DNA from: Spirochaetales bacterium
GTDB lineage: Bacteria; Spirochaetota; Spirochaetia; DSM-27196; PWMO01
Direction of reading: 5' to 3'
Assembly (NCBI GenBank): GCA_007123465.1
Contig: SKLB01000181.1
Span: forward strand, 1 to 29,559
DNA length: 29,559 nt
A program made the position numbers and the translations under genes. How positions within the stretch are numbered: position 1 is the first letter of the stretch; each line of letters starts with the position of its first letter. Positions 15,472 through 25,445 of this stretch are shown here, piece after piece. The notes under the pieces were generated by a model that worked only from the letters and a program-made list of their open reading frames with translations, did no database searches and was not told the DNA's origin.

Positions 15472-15557
15472 AGCCTGAGGCCGTTGGCTATTGTTGCTCA
15501 TGGTGCGAGGCACGCGCTCGGCGGCGTCTCGAGCGAACGCTACCGCAAGGGAAGACC

Positions 15558-18500
15558 GTGAAACCAGCAATACTGACTGCGTTCTTTGTCAGACGTGAAG
15601 AAGCCCAGGCGGCGCTCAGGCATTTGAAGCGCAGGGGATACCGCCGCGCCGCGGCCATACACAAGGACTCGGGCGGTCGAGTAAAGATTCATTCCCCGCT
15701 GTTGCAGTTTGGGTTCAAGCGCGGCCTGCTGAAGGATCTCTTGCGCCGGCTGGCAATTGAAGAATCCGCCCTCGTCATTCAGGCACCAATCGCGTCGCTG
15801 CGACAACCGGAAGCCCTCCTGCGCGAGAGCGGCGAAAACCCGCCGCTTATCTTTGTACTCAACCCGAGACACGCAGAGATCGTCGACGATCTCGGTACCG
15901 TTGCCGCACCGCTAGCTCCGGTACAGATCCAGGAGCGGGCAGCGCATCTGGCCGCCACGAGCCACGCGAGTTTCCCACCGCCGAAGGCTACCGTGCTGCT
16001 CGAACGGCTGAAGCGTATGCGCGAATGGATCGGTCCGGTGTGCAGAGACCTGTCCGATGCTGCGGCACTCGGACAGCGGGCGACGCCAATTGTCGAGTGG
16101 ATTCTCGACAATCAGTACATCATCGACGGCAGCATACGGGACGTGCAGCAGAACCTGTCGCGCCGTTTCTACCGCGAGCTTCCGGTGTTGAGTGACGAAC
16201 GGCATCGGGGACTTCCTCGCGTATACGGATTGGCCCGGCAGATTGTCTCCGACACCGGCCTGCGCCTCGATCGCGACACCATTGTCGCGTTCGTGGAGGC
16301 CTACCAGTCGGCTGATACGCTCAGCACCGCGGAGCTGTGGGCAATCCCCCAGATGCTTCGTCTCGCGCTTGTCGAAGGCATCGTTGCGCTCGCTTCCCGC
16401 GGTCTGACGGAGCTGAGAGACCGCGAGATCGCCGACTACTGGGCGAATCGGCTGATCACCGCCGGCCGGCGCGATCCCAATCACCTGTTCCCGATGATGG
16501 CCGAGCTGACCGATCGCCATGTCTCTCCCAGTCCCCATTTCGCTTTTCAGCTGCTCGATCACCTCTACGGTGAAGAAGCGTCCGCGATGCTGGTGCGGAG
16601 CTGGCTGGAACGCGTCTTTCGCCGGCCGATCGAGGAACTGAATGCCGGCGAGCAAGACCGACAGGCAAAGGAGCAGATTGCGGTCGGGAATGCGTTCACC
16701 AGCCTGAGAGAACTCGCGCAACTGGACTGGAGGGATATCTTCGAGCAAGTCAGCCGCGTGGATCGACTGCTGCGGCTCGATCCGGCGGGAGTCTACCCCG
16801 CGATGGATTTTGCGACGCGCGACCGCTATCGGCGCGCAATCGAGCAGAGTTCGCGCCGATCCGGGCGAACCGAAGAGCAGGTTGCCCAGGCCTGTCTCGA
16901 TCTGGCTTCCGAATCCGGGGCGGCCGGCGATGAGCCGACCCACATAGGGACATATCTGGTTGGAGATGCCAAACGGGAGCTTGCCCGACGTGTCGGCGCC
17001 GACGAGCCGCTCGGCGAGCGCATGCGCGGTTGGGCCACGCGTCATCATACCGCGGTCTACCTGTCGGGAGTCGGATTTTTCTCGGCGCTCTTCATCGCAC
17101 TGATCATCCTGTTCGGACTCCGTGGCCTGCCGCCAACCGCCCGGATTGTATTCTCGTTGATTGCGCTGCTTCCGCTGAGCCAACTTGCCGTGGAGATCGT
17201 GAACTACCTGGTTATGAGGCTCCTGCCTCCCCGCGCTCTGGCAAAGATGGATTACAGGGAGCCGGGAATTCCTGACACCTTTCGAACGCTGGTGGTCGTA
17301 CCCATGCTGCTGGTGGACGTTCGAACAATCGACGAGCAGGTTGAGAAACTCGAGATTCGCTATCTGGCAAACCGCGAGCAGAACCTGCTCTTCAGCCTGT
17401 TCTCGGACTTCACGGATTCAGAGCACCAACACACCGACGAAGACCACTCCCTGCTGCAGCGCGCAGTCGCCGGTCTTGAGGCCCTGAATAAGCGTCACGG
17501 AGACGAGCGATTTCTGCTGCTTCATCGGCAGAGAGTCTGGAGCAATTCTGAACAGGCGTTCATCGGGTGGGAGCGCAAGCGCGGCAAGCTCGAAGAGCTC
17601 AACCGATTAATCGACGGAACGCGCCCCGAAGACGCCGGGCAGCTTGTCTTGGTGGGCGACCCGGATCGTCTGCGCGAAGTTCGATTTGTTATCACGCTGG
17701 ACAGCGATACCCAACTGCCGGCGGGTACGGCGCGCCGGATGGTTGAGACGCTGGCTCACCCGTTGAACCAGTCGCGCATCGACGACGAGGGCCGGATTGC
17801 CGCCGGATCGTACACGATCATCCAGCCACGGGTGAGTCCCTCCCTGCCGAGCACCAGCGGTTCCCCTTTCAGTCGGCTTTTCTCGCACGCGGTCGGTATC
17901 GACCCGTACACGCGGGTTATCTCGGACGTCAACCAGGATCTCGCCGGCGAAGGCTCCTACCACGGTAAGGGTATATACGATGTACGGGCGTTCAGCCGGG
18001 TGCTATCGCTGCGGTTCCCCGAAAACCGCCTATTGAGCCACGACCTGATCGAGGGCGCCCACGTGCGGGTCGGGCTGGCCAGCGACATCGAGTTACTCGA
18101 TGAATTCCCGCAGGACTATCTCACCTTTAGCACGCGACAGCACCGCTGGATCCGGGGCGACTGGCAGATCGCGGACTGGATTCTGCCGCGCGTCCCGGGC
18201 GCTGATGGCCGGCGCACGCCGAATCAGCTCTCCTGGTTCAACCGTTGGAAGATCGCCGACAATCTGCGCCGTAGCCTGATCGCGCCGGCGAGTCTGGCAC
18301 TGCTTGTGGTGGCGTGCTTCGGTACGCCGGGGACGGTAGTGATAGCCTCCGTGGTCGTTGCTGCACAACTGCTGTTCAATACGCTGATGCCGCCACTCAT
18401 CATGGCCACCACCCGCGACGGTTTCAAGTCGCTCTCTTTCTCGACCCTCGGGCACGATCTGCTGCGGGCACTCGCCGAAGCGTCTCTGATACCGCACCAG

Positions 18501-21500
18501 AGCGTGCTGGCCGCCGACGCCATTGTGCGGGTGTGCTATCGCCGTCTCGTGTCGCACAAAAACCTGCTGGAGTGGACCGTCAAGCGGCCGAAGTCTCGCG
18601 CTACGCTGACTCCGTTGGCCGCATTGTCCGTCACCCTGGGAGTGACCAGTCTGTTCAGCGTGATCGGCGGCTGGGCACTGTTCACCTGGGCTCCCGCAAA
18701 CGCTCCGTTCGCCGCCGCTTGGATGGTGGTGTGGGTCGGCTCCCCGCTGAGCGTGTGGTTGCTTAGCCGCCCTTCGTCGGTCCGGTCGCGCGACCGGACT
18801 CTTCCCGCGGCCGATCTGCGCTTCCTGCGCACGGTTGCACGGCGTACGTGGCGTTATTACGCCCAGTTCGTCTCCAGCGAGACGTCCTGGCTGCCGCCGG
18901 ATAACTACCAGATATCGCACCAGAACCGCCTGGCGATGCGCACCAGCCCCACCAATATCGGTCTCTGGATGCTCAGCGCCGCGGGGGCCCGCGATTTCGG
19001 CTATCTGAGCGCCGATCAGGTCATCGACATACTGTCAAAGTCGATCAAGACGATCGCCGGCCTGGAGCGCTTTCAGGGGCATCTGCTGAACTGGTACGAC
19101 GTTGGGACCCTGAAACCGCTGGAACCGCGTTATGTGTCGATGGTGGACAGCGGCAACCTGCTGGGTTCGCTCTGGTCACTGGAACACGGACTCAAGGCGA
19201 TGATCGCCAATCCCGTTCTGGACAGGGCGGCGTTTGAGGGAATACTCGACACGGTGGAAATTCTCAAAGAGACCGTGGCCGCTGCCGGCCCGGCCGATAG
19301 CAAACTCCACGATGCGCTCGAGACAGTGACGGATCTGCTCGCGCAGCAGTTCGACGATACGCCGGATGCAATCCGAGCGCTGCGGCGGCTCAAGCAGTTG
19401 ACCGACGACATCTCCCCGGATCCGAGTACCGCCTACTGGCTGGAGCAGGTTCAAGGCCAGCTATCCGCATGGCTCGCCGGCTGCGACCGTTACCTGAGGT
19501 GGGTAGAAATCGCCGCCGAGCCGAGCGCGGGCGACCTCGCCCTGCTCGGCGACGATGCCTTTGAATTCATCCATCACGATTTGAAGCGTGCACCGTCGCT
19601 CCGCACGCTTGCCGCCGGCGATGTCGCCTCCATCCGCATGTTATCGAATAAGCGTAGTCTGCCGGACGTGGCCGCAAGCCGGATCGCAGACTGGATCGAC
19701 CGCGTTATTCAGGCGTTCAACGACTCGCAATGGCTAGCCGGCGAGAAACTCGCGTCGGCGCGCCGGCTCATCGGCGATGTGCGGCAGTTGTCGGAATCGA
19801 TCGACATGCGCTTCCTCTACGACCCGCGGTGCAAGCTCTTTCGCATTGGCTACAACGTGACCGACCACCGCCCCGACAACGCCTACTACGATCTGCTCGC
19901 AAGCGAGGCACGAATCGGCAGCTTTGTTGCGGTTGCGCGCGGGGAAGCCCCGATCGAACACTGGTTCACGATGGGACGTCCGCACAACACAATCGGCCGT
20001 CGCCGTGTATTGCTGAGCTGGAGCGGGACCATGTTCGAGTACCTCATGCCGCTGCTGCTGCTGCGCTCGTACGAAAACTCGCTGCTGGACAAGGCCGCCA
20101 CCGAGGCGGTGGCGATACAGATTGACTACAGTCGCAAACGCCACGTTCCGTGGGGCATTTCGGAGTCGGCTTACTCGGACCTCGACATCAACAAGACCTA
20201 TCAGTACAAGGCGTTCGGCATCCCCAGGCTTGGACTGAAGCGCGGGCTGGACAAGCAACTGGTCGTAGCACCGTATGCCTGCCTGCTCGCGCTGGATATC
20301 GCGGCCAAACCGACGCTGAAGAACCTGCGCCGTTTGAGCGCACTGGGACTGATAGACGAGTACGGCTACTATGACGCGATTGACTACAGTCGCCAGGCGA
20401 GCCGTGACGGCAGGCGCGGCGTACTGGTGCGAACCTACATGTCGCACCATCAGGGCATGAGTTTCCTTTCGTTGAACAACTTCCTGCATGCAGGCGTGGT
20501 TCGCAAACATTTCCACCGTGACCCGCGCGTACGCGCGTTCGAGCCGCTGTTGCACGAAAGCATTCCGGCCGGTTCGTCGCGATATCTGGCAACGCGTGCG
20601 CCGGAACCCGTGACTGAAAGCGTCGGTGAGATTCCACCGTCGGTCAGCCGATTCGACACTCCGAATACTACCACGCCGAAAACCCAGCTGCTCGGCAACG
20701 GGCGTTACTCGCTTATGGTCACCAATTCCGGCGGTGGATACAGCCAATGGGGCGACATCGAGCTGACCCGCTGGAGAGCCGACACCACGCGCGATTCGGG
20801 CGGACTGCTCTGCTACATCCACGAACCCGATGCCGATCGTCTGTGGTCCAACAGCTACCACCCCGTCAATGGCAAGGTTGAATCCTACAGCGCCGACTTC
20901 ACACTCGACCGTGCCGTGATCCGCCGTCTCGATAACGGGATCGAAGTCAAGACCGAGATTGTTGTCTCTCCCGAGGATGACGCTGAGATAAGACGAATCA
21001 CTCTCATCAACCGTTCGCTGCGTGGTCGCCGTCTCGAGCTCACGAGCTATATCGAGCTCTCACTGGCCCCGCACCGACAGGATATTCAGCATCCGGCTTT
21101 CAACAAGCTGTTTATTCAAACCGAAGCGTTAGCGGAACATCAGGCGCTGATCGCCTATCGCCGGCCTCGCCGCGAGGACGAGACGCCGGTCTTTGCGGCG
21201 CATCGGCTTACCTACCATGACGCTGAACATGACGCTGAAGATGGACATCGCGCCCGCTTGCGCTTCGAGACCGACCGCAGTTCGTTTATCGGACGCGGAC
21301 GAAGCCTCGAAGATCCGGTCGGGGCCGTTGCCGCGCCCGGCGGCGGCCAGGGCTATGTGCTCGACCCGGTTTTCAGTCTGCGCGCAAGCGTGGCGCTGGC
21401 TCCCGGCGAGCAGCAACAGGTTTCCCTGATCGTCGTCGCGGGCGAGTCGAAGCAGGCGGTTGTGGATCTGCTGGACAAGTACGACGATCCGCACGCAATC

Positions 21501-24500
21501 GAGCGGGCGATGGATTTCGCGTGGGCGTCGGCACAGATCGAGTTGCGCTCGCTGCGCATTCAGCCCGACGAGGCGCGTCGGTTCCAGCAGATCGCGAGTC
21601 ACCTGCTCTTCCCCAACGCCCGGCTGCGCGCAGCGGCACAACGCATCGTGGAGAATCGCAAGGGGCAGGCCGGATTGTGGCCCTATGGAATTTCGGGAGA
21701 TGCGCCGATTATCCTGCTCAGCATCGCAGACATTCGCGATGTCGGGCTGGTTCTGCAGATGCTGCGCGCGCACTCCTACTGGCGCATACGCGGGTTCGCG
21801 GCCGACCTGGTTATCCTGAACGAAGAGGCCGGCGGTTACGAGAACCCGCTCCGCACCCATCTTGAAGCGCTGCTGCGTGCACACGCGCCTGCAGCGTTTC
21901 TGGTCAGCGCGGACCAGATACCGCGCGAGGATCTCGTTCTGCTGAACGCGGCGGCCCGCGTGGTACTGGTAGCCGCTCGCGGTTCATTGCCGCAGCAGCT
22001 GGGCGTGGCGGCGGATATCCCGGAGCTGCCCCAGCTGATCACCGGGAAACGGGCGGCAGCCGATCCGTCGGCCGAGCTACGCTTCATGGAGCTTCATTAC
22101 TTCAACGGGCTCGGCGGGTTCACCGACGGCGGACGTGAGTACGTAATCTATCTCGGCGCGGGGTCTCATACCCCGGCGCCGTGGGTGAACATCATCGCCA
22201 ACCCGAGCTTCGGAACGCTGGTCGGCGAAACCGGTGCAGGATTCACCTGGTACGGCAACAGTCAGCGCAACCGCCTCACCGACTGGTCCAATGATCCGGT
22301 GATCGATCCCGCGTCCGAGGTCATCTACATTCGCGACGAGGAGAGCGGGGCTTACTGGTCCCCGACGGCGTCGCCAATTCGAGAGAGCTCCGCCTACCGC
22401 GCGAGGCACGGCGCAGGCTACACGGTGTTTGAGCACAACAGCCACGGCATAGAGCAGGAACTGACGGTCTTCGTGCCGATGGATGAAAACGGAGGCGAGC
22501 CGATAAAGCTGCAACGGCTGCGACTGAAGAATGCCGGCCCGCGAGTGCGGACGCTTTCGATCACCCACTACCTGGAGTGGACCCTGGGTGAGAACCGGGA
22601 GTCCTCCGGGATGCACGTGACAACTTCGTGGGATGACACCATTTCCGCCCTGTTGGCTCGCAACCGCTACCATCCCGAGTACGGCGATCGCCTCGCGTTC
22701 GCGGCCATTACTCCTGCGGCAACCTCGTACAGCGCCGACCGTACCACGTTCCTGGGTAGAAACCGCTCGACGGCGCGTCCCGCGGCCATGGAGCGCTCCA
22801 CGCTTTCATCGCGGGTTGGCGCGGGCTTCGACCCGTGTTCGGCGCTGCAGACAACCGTCTCCGTCGCCCCGGGGGCAAGCGCCGAGGTTGTCTGCATGGT
22901 CGGCCAGTGCGAATCGCCGGCGCGGGCACGAGAGCTCGTTCTTGCCTATCGCAGCACAGCGGCATTCGAGACCACACTGGTTCGAACGAAAGCGTGGTGG
23001 GACGACCTGCTGGGTACCATCGACGTTCAGACTCCCGAGCACGCGGCAAACTATCTGATCAACCGCTGGCTGCTCTACCAGAGCCTGAGCTGCCGCATGT
23101 GGGCACGGTCGGCCACCTATCAGTCGGGCGGTGCGTTTGGTTTTCGTGACCAGTTGCAGGACTCGATGGCGTTCGTCTACGCCCGGCCGGAGATAACGCG
23201 CGAGCAGATCCTGTTGGCGGCAAGCCGGCAGTTCGCTGAAGGCGACGTCCAGCACTGGTGGCATCCACCGGGCGGCGCCGGAATCCGTTCGCGCATCTCC
23301 GACGATCTTCTCTGGCTGCCGTACGTGGTTGCGCACTACATCCGGATCACCGGCGACCGCGGCATACTCGCGGAGCAGGTTCCCTTCCTCGGCGCGCCTG
23401 CGCTGCAAGACGCAGAGCACGAAGTGTTCTTGACCCCCCAGGTCAGTACCGAGAACGAAACGGTCTTCGAACACTGCCGGCGCGCCGTGCAGCGTGGTCT
23501 TACCTGCGGTCCGCACGGGCTGCCGCTGATGGGAACCGGAGACTGGAACGACGGTATGAACCTCGTTGGCGCCGGGGGTCGCGGCGAGAGCGTGTGGCTC
23601 GCCTGGTTCCTGGTGGATGTTCTGCACGGAATGCAGCAACTGTGCGCACTTCAGGGTGACTCGCAGCTCGGTAGCTCCTTTGAACGGCAGAGAGCGAAGC
23701 TGATCCGGCGCATAGAAGCGACGGCGTGGGACGGCGCGTGGTACCTGCGGGCATTCTTCGACAACGGAACACCGCTGGGATCGGCGCAGAACTCCGAAGC
23801 GAGGATCGATTCGCTGCCCCAGTCCTGGGCGCGCCTGAGCGGCGCCGGCGATGAAAGCCGCACGCGGACAGCCATCGAGTCGGCGTGGGAACATCTGGTT
23901 CGTCCCGATGAAGCGCTGGTGCTGCTGTTCGATCCACCCTTCGACACCAGCGAGCCGTCACCCGGCTACATCAGGGGGTATCCGCCGGGGGTGCGCGAGA
24001 ACGGCGGGCAGTATACCCACGCTGCACTCTGGTTCGCCATGGCGGTTGCACGCGGCGGCGACGGCGAACGGGCCGCCGCGATGCTGCGCCTGTTGAATCC
24101 GATCGAACAGACCCGCAGTCCGGAGGCGGTGCGGCGCTACGGGGTCGAGCCCTACGTGATCGCAGCCGACGTCTATCGGTTGCCGGGCCGCATCGGCCGC
24201 GGCGGCTGGTCGTGGTATACGGGCTCGGCGGCGTGGATGTACCGCGCGTGGGTTGAAGAGGTGCTGGGGCTGCAGATCCGTGCCGACGAGATGCGGCTGG
24301 ATCCGGTTATTCCCGCCTGGTGGGACGGCTTCAGTCTGCGTTACCGCCACGGCCAGGCGGTCTACGAGCTGCGGGTAGAAAATCCGCACCATTGCGAGCG
24401 CGGCGTGGTGCGCGTCGAGATGGATGGAAATCTGGTAGCAGAAGGTACGATTCGCCTGGAGCGATCCGCTGTGCAACATCAGATTCTCGTCACCATGGGC

Positions 24501-24536
24501 GACTCGCTGCCGGTGACACCGCTCGCCGCGCCGTAG
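15558..24536 (+). CDS. ndvB: Cyclic beta-1,2-glucan synthase (NdvB/ChvB type, GT84 + GH94)
   Basis: This giant protein of 2992 residues is near the usual 2800-2900 of the family. It starts at GTG 15558 with AAGGGAAG just before. A soluble N-terminal region (to about 490) is followed by two membrane helices (about 496-550). The GT84 glycosyltransferase domain has FVITLDSDTQLPAG with the D-S-D pair at 715-717, SHDLIEGAHVRVGL and RQHRWIRGDWQ (860-870). More membrane helices follow near 905-945 and 1010-1070. The C-terminal half carries carbohydrate-binding beta domains and a GH94 phosphorylase-like module, with GDVQHWWHPP and GTGDWNDGMN (catalytic-type Asp 2662). The family builds and cyclises beta-1,2-glucans for the periplasm, helping under low osmolarity and in host association. 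Here it stands beside ftsH and small membrane-protein genes, suggesting a stress-linked role. The glucan linkage made is inferred. Confidence 0.93.
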   Translation: MKPAILTAFFVRREEAQAALRHLKRRGYRRAAAIHKDSGGRVKIHSPLLQFGFKRGLLKDLLRRLAIEESALVIQAPIASLRQPEALLRESGENPPLIFVLNPRHAEIVDDLGTVAAPLAPVQIQERAAHLAATSHASFPPPKATVLLERLKRMREWIGPVCRDLSDAAALGQRATPIVEWILDNQYIIDGSIRDVQQNLSRRFYRELPVLSDERHRGLPRVYGLARQIVSDTGLRLDRDTIVAFVEAYQSADTLSTAELWAIPQMLRLALVEGIVALASRGLTELRDREIADYWANRLITAGRRDPNHLFPMMAELTDRHVSPSPHFAFQLLDHLYGEEASAMLVRSWLERVFRRPIEELNAGEQDRQAKEQIAVGNAFTSLRELAQLDWRDIFEQVSRVDRLLRLDPAGVYPAMDFATRDRYRRAIEQSSRRSGRTEEQVAQACLDLASESGAAGDEPTHIGTYLVGDAKRELARRVGADEPLGERMRGWATRHHTAVYLSGVGFFSALFIALIILFGLRGLPPTARIVFSLIALLPLSQLAVEIVNYLVMRLLPPRALAKMDYREPGIPDTFRTLVVVPMLLVDVRTIDEQVEKLEIRYLANREQNLLFSLFSDFTDSEHQHTDEDHSLLQRAVAGLEALNKRHGDERFLLLHRQRVWSNSEQAFIGWERKRGKLEELNRLIDGTRPEDAGQLVLVGDPDRLREVRFVITLDSDTQLPAGTARRMVETLAHPLNQSRIDDEGRIAAGSYTIIQPRVSPSLPSTSGSPFSRLFSHAVGIDPYTRVISDVNQDLAGEGSYHGKGIYDVRAFSRVLSLRFPENRLLSHDLIEGAHVRVGLASDIELLDEFPQDYLTFSTRQHRWIRGDWQIADWILPRVPGADGRRTPNQLSWFNRWKIADNLRRSLIAPASLALLVVACFGTPGTVVIASVVVAAQLLFNTLMPPLIMATTRDGFKSLSFSTLGHDLLRALAEASLIPHQSVLAADAIVRVCYRRLVSHKNLLEWTVKRPKSRATLTPLAALSVTLGVTSLFSVIGGWALFTWAPANAPFAAAWMVVWVGSPLSVWLLSRPSSVRSRDRTLPAADLRFLRTVARRTWRYYAQFVSSETSWLPPDNYQISHQNRLAMRTSPTNIGLWMLSAAGARDFGYLSADQVIDILSKSIKTIAGLERFQGHLLNWYDVGTLKPLEPRYVSMVDSGNLLGSLWSLEHGLKAMIANPVLDRAAFEGILDTVEILKETVAAAGPADSKLHDALETVTDLLAQQFDDTPDAIRALRRLKQLTDDISPDPSTAYWLEQVQGQLSAWLAGCDRYLRWVEIAAEPSAGDLALLGDDAFEFIHHDLKRAPSLRTLAAGDVASIRMLSNKRSLPDVAASRIADWIDRVIQAFNDSQWLAGEKLASARRLIGDVRQLSESIDMRFLYDPRCKLFRIGYNVTDHRPDNAYYDLLASEARIGSFVAVARGEAPIEHWFTMGRPHNTIGRRRVLLSWSGTMFEYLMPLLLLRSYENSLLDKAATEAVAIQIDYSRKRHVPWGISESAYSDLDINKTYQYKAFGIPRLGLKRGLDKQLVVAPYACLLALDIAAKPTLKNLRRLSALGLIDEYGYYDAIDYSRQASRDGRRGVLVRTYMSHHQGMSFLSLNNFLHAGVVRKHFHRDPRVRAFEPLLHESIPAGSSRYLATRAPEPVTESVGEIPPSVSRFDTPNTTTPKTQLLGNGRYSLMVTNSGGGYSQWGDIELTRWRADTTRDSGGLLCYIHEPDADRLWSNSYHPVNGKVESYSADFTLDRAVIRRLDNGIEVKTEIVVSPEDDAEIRRITLINRSLRGRRLELTSYIELSLAPHRQDIQHPAFNKLFIQTEALAEHQALIAYRRPRREDETPVFAAHRLTYHDAEHDAEDGHRARLRFETDRSSFIGRGRSLEDPVGAVAAPGGGQGYVLDPVFSLRASVALAPGEQQQVSLIVVAGESKQAVVDLLDKYDDPHAIERAMDFAWASAQIELRSLRIQPDEARRFQQIASHLLFPNARLRAAAQRIVENRKGQAGLWPYGISGDAPIILLSIADIRDVGLVLQMLRAHSYWRIRGFAADLVILNEEAGGYENPLRTHLEALLRAHAPAAFLVSADQIPREDLVLLNAAARVVLVAARGSLPQQLGVAADIPELPQLITGKRAAADPSAELRFMELHYFNGLGGFTDGGREYVIYLGAGSHTPAPWVNIIANPSFGTLVGETGAGFTWYGNSQRNRLTDWSNDPVIDPASEVIYIRDEESGAYWSPTASPIRESSAYRARHGAGYTVFEHNSHGIEQELTVFVPMDENGGEPIKLQRLRLKNAGPRVRTLSITHYLEWTLGENRESSGMHVTTSWDDTISALLARNRYHPEYGDRLAFAAITPAATSYSADRTTFLGRNRSTARPAAMERSTLSSRVGAGFDPCSALQTTVSVAPGASAEVVCMVGQCESPARARELVLAYRSTAAFETTLVRTKAWWDDLLGTIDVQTPEHAANYLINRWLLYQSLSCRMWARSATYQSGGAFGFRDQLQDSMAFVYARPEITREQILLAASRQFAEGDVQHWWHPPGGAGIRSRISDDLLWLPYVVAHYIRITGDRGILAEQVPFLGAPALQDAEHEVFLTPQVSTENETVFEHCRRAVQRGLTCGPHGLPLMGTGDWNDGMNLVGAGGRGESVWLAWFLVDVLHGMQQLCALQGDSQLGSSFERQRAKLIRRIEATAWDGAWYLRAFFDNGTPLGSAQNSEARIDSLPQSWARLSGAGDESRTRTAIESAWEHLVRPDEALVLLFDPPFDTSEPSPGYIRGYPPGVRENGGQYTHAALWFAMAVARGGDGERAAAMLRLLNPIEQTRSPEAVRRYGVEPYVIAADVYRLPGRIGRGGWSWYTGSAAWMYRAWVEEVLGLQIRADEMRLDPVIPAWWDGFSLRYRHGQAVYELRVENPHHCERGVVRVEMDGNLVAEGTIRLERSAVQHQILVTMGDSLPVTPLAAP

Positions 24537-24549
24537 GAACGTGACAGGG

Positions 24550-24598
24550 CTTGTGTGCGCCGGCGCACAGACGGTAACGCGCGTGCGGGTGTAACTTT
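24550..24598 (+). promoter_or_regulatory. Palindrome copy 2 plus TAACTTT, upstream of small membrane-protein genes
   Basis: The core TGTGCGCCGGCGCACA (24554-24569) is a perfect 16-bp palindrome, extending on the right to ACAGAC as in the other copies. TAACTTT (24592-24598) begins 20 bases after the last C of ACAGAC (24572), exactly as in copy 3. If TAACTT is a -10-like box, the palindrome is centred about 43 bases before the start of transcription, the position of an activator touching the -35 region. The gene at 24629 follows. Confidence 0.55.
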
Positions 24599-24628
24599 GA
24601 TACAACTTGAGAAGAGGAGGAAGGAAAA

Positions 24629-24823
24629 ATGCCGTTGATGCAATTGCTGATTACGCTGGTTGTGGTTGGTGTGATTTTGTGGGCGATCAATAACTACATT
24701 CCGATGCAGACTAATGTCAAGAAGATCCTGAATGTAGTCGTTGTCATCGTGGTGATTCTGTTCGTGCTGAACGCCTTTGGAGTTCTGGGTTCAACGCCGC
24801 GCCTTCGGTTAGGTAGATGGTAA
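24629..24823 (+). CDS. Small membrane protein, Thivi_2564-like
   Basis: This 64-residue protein has two hydrophobic helices, about 4-20 (QLLITLVVVGVILWAI) and 31-50 (KKILNVVVVIVVILFVLNAF), joined by NNYIPMQTNV. The NxYIPM...KKILN pattern resembles a family of small inner-membrane proteins of unknown function often annotated Thivi_2564. The ribosome site GAGGAGGAAGG is very strong, so it is probably made abundantly. The gene stands 55 bases after palindrome copy 2 and 23 bases before a LapA-type gene, with which it likely forms an operon. The C-terminal tail is short, basic and Trp-ending. No molecular function is known to me. Confidence 0.85.
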   Translation: MPLMQLLITLVVVGVILWAINNYIPMQTNVKKILNVVVVIVVILFVLNAFGVLGSTPRLRLGRW

Positions 24824-24846
24824 GCTCGCTTTCCTGGAGGTGAACG

Positions 24847-25092
24847 ATGCGAAAAGCGAAGTTGGGATTGATTTTGGGGCTGAGCCTGGCTCTGGTACTG
24901 CTGGTGGTACAGAATACAACCTCGGTCCAGGGCCGATTTCTCTGGTTTTCCGCGGAGGTCCCGGTGATACTGCTGCTGGTCCTGACCGCGGCCGGAGGAT
25001 TCATCCTGGGACTGCTTGTGGCGCTTTTCTATCAACGCGACAAGAAACCGGTACCGCACAGCGAATATACCGAACGAACGTACCGGGCGTGA
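24847..25092 (+). CDS. LapA family (DUF1049) inner-membrane protein
   Basis: This 81-residue protein has helix 1 (about 5-22, LGLILGLSLALVLLVVQN), the conserved NTTSVQGRFLWFSAEVPVILLL linker typical of LapA/DUF1049 proteins (shown here in full but within the family pattern QN...V...F...PV), and helix 2 (about 38-61) followed by a polar tail with QRDKK. LapA in Escherichia coli (YciS) acts with LapB to control LpxC proteolysis by FtsH and so lipopolysaccharide synthesis; whether this protein does so is inference, but ftsH is in the same neighbourhood. GGAGGTGA precedes the ATG. It follows the 64-residue membrane-protein gene by 23 bases. Confidence 0.85.
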   Translation: MRKAKLGLILGLSLALVLLVVQNTTSVQGRFLWFSAEVPVILLLVLTAAGGFILGLLVALFYQRDKKPVPHSEYTERTYRA

Positions 25093-25180
25093 CGGACCGG
25101 CGGATGTGAAGATGCGGGACGATAGACGCATGTCAATCGTTGTAGCGACTCGTTGGAATAGATAGATAGAGGATAATCAA

Positions 25181-25246
25181 ATGGGATGGCTTATCAGTGT
25201 TCTGGTAGTTGTGATTCTGGTAGTTGTGTTGGTCTCTATTCTGTAA
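25181..25246 (+). CDS. 21-residue single-helix membrane peptide
   Basis: An ATG with AGAGGA about 8 bases upstream opens a frame encoding MGWLISVLVVVILVVVLVSIL and a TAA stop. The product is one uninterrupted hydrophobic helix with no charged residue, like small membrane peptides that modulate larger membrane proteins or like type I toxins. Its place among other small membrane-protein genes supports expression. No antisense RNA promoter is evident on the minus strand, so a toxin role is not favoured. It is not matched to a named family. Confidence 0.55.
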   Translation: MGWLISVLVVVILVVVLVSIL

Positions 25247-25445
25247 GGCCTTGTGAAGTGAGGTGCACGGACTCGGTGAACAATCCTTCCGTGGATTTCT
25301 ATCGATCGCATGAGCACGACAGTGTGCGCGCTGCCGTGCCGAAGGACGTACCGTGCTGCGGGAACTCTGGCGTTGTCGTTCCTGGTGCCGGTACTCGCGT
25401 TGATTGCAGCGGCTGTCGACCGTATAGCCGCTGCAGGTGACCTGG

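Noticed and set aside
15400..15570. N-terminal extension of FtsH from 15570
   Set aside because: The extension is not FtsH-like, lacks a ribosome site and would cover the ndvB start and the palindrome; the ATG at 15399 has GGGAG before it.
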